Source: Monocercomonoides exilis (Eukaryota; Preaxostyla; Oxymonadida; Polymastigidae). From it: 64,000 nucleotides of DNA. A program made the position numbers and the translations under genes. The notes beneath the pieces are model-generated. The model saw only the letters and a program-made list of their open reading frames with translations, made no database searches and was not told the origin of the DNA. Shown here in pieces: positions 60,905-64,000 of this stretch; positions within the stretch are counted from its first letter, which is position 1; each line of letters begins with the position of its first letter. The DNA lies in contig LSRY02000005.1 in the NCBI GenBank assembly GCA_001643675.2, positions 1,962,001 to 2,026,000 on the forward strand, in the 5' to 3' direction.

Positions 60905-61703
60905 CTCTTCTTCTTCTTCTTCTTCTTCCTCGCTCTTATCACTCATTTCATCTTTCATTTCGTCAATTTCTTCGATTGTATCAAGCCCGTCAACAGAGCC
61001 AAGCTTTCCTCCCATCTCCAATTCTCCTTCAGCCAACTTCATCAGATCACAAACACGCCCAGGTGTTCCCACAACAATAGGGGGACGTTTCATCAAAAGT
61101 CTTTCTTGCTTTTTCTGGGACACGCCTCCAACAAGTGCAATGGCTGCTCCTCCGTTCTTATAGCTGCAAATACAATCTTCAGGAGCAAATTCAAGTATTT
61201 TGTTGATATGATCACGAACTTGATAAGCAAGTTCTCGGGTTGGAGTCAATATTAAAGCAACCATTCTTGAATTTTTCTCTTCTGAAATTTTGTTTTCTCC
61301 AGAAATTGAAATATCATCTTCATTATCAAGATCAATTAACCGCTTCTTCTTTCCTTGTGTCACAAGGTGTCTGTTACTTTCATGAGATTTGTGAATCTTT
61401 ATGTTAAATAATCTCTGTGCAATTGGTATACCAAATGCAAGTGTTTTCCCAGATCCCTAAAGAATAAAAATAAATGAATAAAATTATCAGAAGTACTAAA
61501 TTTTAGCTGCACACTGTTTCAGCTGCACCTATAACACTTGCATGTGATCTTCCAATAACTTCTGGAATTACTCGTTGTTGGATCTGTGTTGGATATTCAA
61601 ATTTTAAAGCTGATATAGCTTGATTTATTGATTCATGAAGTCGAAGCCTCAACCATTCATCTGAAAGTTCGTTGGTTTTATTCTTCTTTGAACTAATGGC
61701 CAT
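57913..61703 (-). CDS. DDX24: DEAD-box RNA helicase, DDX24/Mak5-like (1,185 aa, 3 exons)
   Basis: Seen: exons 61703-61515, 61456-59048 and 58872-57913, in phase. Motifs in order: Q-motif region FEYPTQIQQRVIPEV; motif I AAETGSGKT across the first splice; TPTRELAYQV (Ia); IVVGTPGRVCDLM (Ib); VVDEADRMAEKAHY (II, a DEAD box with the DEADRM(A/V)EK context of DDX24/Mak5); LLFSATLSLPP (III); KTIVFVNFVGEIKFLVDYLR (IV); LVVSDVVSRGIDVEGIQHVVHY (V); and HRSGRTGRAG (VI) across the second splice. A ~100-residue Glu/Asp block separates motif Ib from II, and a second acidic insert lies between III and IV. Known: Mak5/DDX24 acts in nucleolar 60S subunit assembly. The C-terminal tail is Lys-rich with Asp runs; the last ~20 hydrophobic residues are probably non-native read-through, so the true 3' end may be earlier or spliced. 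Confidence 0.9.
60711..60773. repeat. Hexamer microsatellite TCCTCA inside the helicase acidic block
   Basis: About ten head-to-tail copies of TCCTCA, encoding alternating Asp-Glu on the minus strand. It lies in the acidic insert between helicase motifs Ib and II and is likely to vary in length between alleles. Confidence 0.85.
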
Positions 61704-61995
61704 GAGCGAAAATAAGCAACAAAAAAAATGTTACTTGTTGGCAAAGAACAAAATTATTGTTTGTGTAAATAAATAGTGGGTAATTTTATCAGATTCCATC
61801 AATAATTGTTTATCTTTTTTTTTTTTTTCTGTTAAGCATATGCATGTGAATGATGAATAAGATGAAAAAAAAAACAATAATTGCATAACCACATTTAGAT
61901 TATTAGAAATATTTGGTAAGCTGTATCATCGTCAAATTCTGTAGTTTTTTCAGCAAATATAAAATTGTGCAATTTAAAAGCTGTTTATAAGCATA
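61704..61995. promoter_or_regulatory. Divergent intergenic region (inferred bidirectional promoter)
   Basis: 292 bases between the start codons of the helicase (minus) and the cyclin (plus). It contains a 14-T run and A-runs. No specific element could be named. Confidence 0.35.
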
Positions 61996-63036
61996 ATGTC
62001 TTTGCATCTTGAAAAGGATGAGGATATTTCTCCTATTGAAGAAGATTTATTTATTCCTATCTATAATTGTCCAAGTTCGTCTAAACAGCAAATTAATTGC
62101 CTAAGTGATTCGCTATTAAAAAATATGACAGAAGTTAATCAAAACTCGGAGTATTCTACTCCTGATACTGTTATATATCATCAAGAAACACCAAATATTT
62201 CAAATGAATCATTTTTTCAGTTTAAAGAATATCCTCCAAAATCTCTTGTTTGCTTCCCATGCTTTATTGATGAACTTGTAAGCAAATCAATAATTACAAA
62301 AACTGCAATATTTTCTTCAAAAATTGCAGAAACTTATCTTTATCTTCATTCAACTTGTGTAACAAGACCAGATTTATTTCCTACAAATTGCACTACGTGT
62401 AAAAAATATCCCTTTCCTCGCGTTAGCTTGTGTTATCCTTATTCGTGTGATATTCTTCTTGGAAATTCTACAATGAGTAAAGAATGCTTTTGGATGGAAA
62501 TACAAGCTATTCTAACAGCTTTGTGTGTAAATTTAAGGATATGTGAATCAGAGCTAATTCAAGGAATCGCTTTATTTCGGAGAGTTTGTAATTCTCATTA
62601 TCTTTGTTCGAAGAAATTTGTTGACAGGTTATGGATCGAAACAGTTTTGATAATCTGCATTATACTTGGATATAAAGGAAATTCGGACAAAGTAATTTCA
62701 AATGGAATTATTCTTTCAATGTTTTCTATGAAGCGTGATGAACTTATTGCAATAGAAAGAATTGTTTTGGAATATTTATGTTGGAATGTTATTGTTTCTC
62801 GGGAAGAGTATTTGGAATTGCAGCAAAGGTTGGAAATTGAACAACAAAACATTGCAGACTTTCGAGGGAGCCTAAACAAAAATGCGAACTCTCCAAAAAA
62901 GGCAAGGAGAGCTAGACGACCTAGAGATATTAGCTATGGTGAAAAAAGCCCTTGCTATCAACTGAATACATCTTCCTGTCCAATTTCAGCTATTTCATCT
63001 ATTGCTTTGTCACTGCCTCTTTCTACGAATGTCTAG
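61996..63036 (+). CDS. Cyclin-like protein (346 aa)
   Basis: Seen: a single uninterrupted frame from ATG 61996 to TAG. Residues ~1-85 are acidic and polar. Residues ~170-275 have the helix pattern of a cyclin N-terminal box: ILTALCVNLRICESELIQGIALF, VDRLWIETVLIICIILGYKG (third helix, with the small-residue/Lys position), MFSMKRDELIAIERIVLEYL and CWNVIVSREEYLEL. The E-x-x-(I/V)-L-x-x-L-x-W pattern is a good cyclin marker. A basic Arg/Lys stretch (KKARRARRPRD) near 305 could be nuclear targeting. Only one cyclin box is visible. It may be a PCL/cyclin Y-type or divergent cyclin partnering a CDK; the subtype is not assigned. Confidence 0.68.
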   Translation: MSLHLEKDEDISPIEEDLFIPIYNCPSSSKQQINCLSDSLLKNMTEVNQNSEYSTPDTVIYHQETPNISNESFFQFKEYPPKSLVCFPCFIDELVSKSIITKTAIFSSKIAETYLYLHSTCVTRPDLFPTNCTTCKKYPFPRVSLCYPYSCDILLGNSTMSKECFWMEIQAILTALCVNLRICESELIQGIALFRRVCNSHYLCSKKFVDRLWIETVLIICIILGYKGNSDKVISNGIILSMFSMKRDELIAIERIVLEYLCWNVIVSREEYLELQQRLEIEQQNIADFRGSLNKNANSPKKARRARRPRDISYGEKSPCYQLNTSSCPISAISSIALSLPLSTNV

Positions 63037-63945
63037 CTAACTCTTCATCTAAAAACATCGTCTTCATCATATTCCACCATTCATTCACATGTTTTTATGT
63101 AATCTTAGTCTACAAATTCCGTCTCATATCAAAAAATTACAATCAGAAGCAAAACTCCTTTAAATATGTTGTTTTCCGTATTTTGTTGTTTGAAAGGATA
63201 CGGATTGAGTAAAATTAGAATTCAAGATGAGCTATACTCACATATGATATTCACTGTTGCCGTTATTCAAAAAAACTAGCTATAAATGCGATTCTGCAGT
63301 TGGTTATGCGATTGCAAAGCATATAAGCATTTGAATAAAACAACAGGAATTTGCTTAAATTCCAAAAGAAAGTTCGTTTTGTTCAATTTGAGAAAGTATT
63401 CGCAAATTTGTTTGAGTTTGTTTGCATTTATGATATTATTGAGATTGGCTTTATATTTTTCAGAAAGAATATGGCTTCATTTGCATTATGACGCTTTTTA
63501 AGCGATTTTCTAATATCTTTTGTATTAAATTTTTTGAGTTATTTTCTCTCCTTAATGCTTTCTTTCCACCTTTTTCCTGCTTTTTCATTAAAAATTCATT
63601 CTTTCCACTGTTTTTTGACTTCTCATGATCTTTAATTCACATTTCTTGAATAATTAAAGTCTTTCAATTATTCTTTGTCTTTTGTTTTATTTCCTCAACA
63701 TTTATTTGTTAATGTTTGAAATTTTTCTTCATATTTTATCCAAATTTATAAATTCCGATTTTTGAGCATTTCATTTACACTTAAAACGAATGCATTGTTT
63801 CGATTTTAACTTTTTTAACCAATTTTAAAAAATGCAATTATCTGTAACACGACCTCAGTGTTTCAAATTAAGATAAAAACTTCAATTGTAAAAAATTATA
63901 AAGAAAAAAAAAAACAATAATATCAAAAAATTACATAATCAGAAT
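63037..63945. other. AT-rich intergenic region
   Basis: About 0.9 kb after the cyclin gene. A 71-codon frame at 63286-63501 has no recognisable feature. T-rich DNA with no gene-like signal otherwise. Confidence 0.45.
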
Positions 63946-64000
63946 TCACTCCAAAAAAGACAATCTTTCTAGCACAATTTGACTTTCTGGCAGACGGTCT
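63946..64000 (-). CDS. Possible 3' end of a minus-strand gene running off the window
   Basis: The last ~50 bases are less AT-rich. On the minus strand they read DRLPESQIVLERLSFLE followed by TGA at 63948-63946. Too short to identify; a second frame is also open here. Confidence 0.25.
   Translation of the reverse strand, partial: DRLPESQIVLERLSFLE

Noticed and set aside
63286-63501. 71-codon plus-strand frame after the cyclin gene
   Set aside because: No homology, no splice context, and hydrophobic/aromatic composition consistent with random AT-rich DNA.

Overview
The window is a compact, intron-bearing, AT-rich nuclear region of a flagellated protist. Long reading frames terminated by TAA, TAG and TGA show that the host genes use the standard code. 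GT-AG introns of about 50-100 nt, a CFAP298 homologue, a CPAP/SAS-4 centriole protein, and a very large pectin-lyase-like receptor ending in a degenerate kinase domain together fit an anaerobic oxymonad (Monocercomonoides/Blattamonas type). That placement rests on family knowledge and was not checked by search.

Layout. 0-6.2 kb: an FKBP15-like protein (-), a coiled-coil protein (-), a Tho1/SARNP-like mRNP protein (-) and a penta-EF-hand-like Pro-rich protein (+). 6.2-13 kb: a gene-poor block containing part of a long diverged repeat, a complete pogo/Tigger-type DNA transposon with 42-bp terminal inverted repeats, a related foldback element, and 262-bp MITEs, one of them nested in the foldback. 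13.2-21.2 kb: one giant membrane receptor-like gene (-) broken by an in-frame TAA that can also be read as lying inside a 72-nt intron. 21.2-25.9 kb: the second copy of the diverged repeat and a helical protein of what looks like a lineage-specific family. 25.9-29 kb: a five-exon PIWI/Argonaute gene (-) with all catalytic residues. 29-32.6 kb: gene-poor, with more MITE copies and a poly-A tract. 32.6-63 kb: a gene-rich segment with CFAP298 (+), an importin-5-like karyopherin (-), CPAP/SAS-4 (+), a roughly 3,500-residue protein with a PPP phosphatase domain split by about 1,000 residues (+), a possible structured RNA near 57.1 kb, a DDX24/Mak5 helicase (-) and a cyclin (+).

How the parts relate. 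Two products serve basal body or flagellum assembly (CFAP298 for dynein-arm preassembly, CPAP for centrioles). The importin, Tho1-like protein and DDX24 serve nuclear transport, mRNA handling and ribosome biogenesis. The PIWI protein is the only obvious genome-defence gene and shares the window with several transposon families.

The most unusual signal is the pogo-type transposase. Its reading frame contains four (possibly five) in-frame TAA/TAG codons, no internal TGA outside a 42-nt intron, and ends in TGA. One TAA sits exactly where the family has the conserved Gln of its HxLQPLD motif. This looks like a frame written in a TAR=Gln code and now lying in a standard-code genome, with C-to-T decay as the competing explanation.
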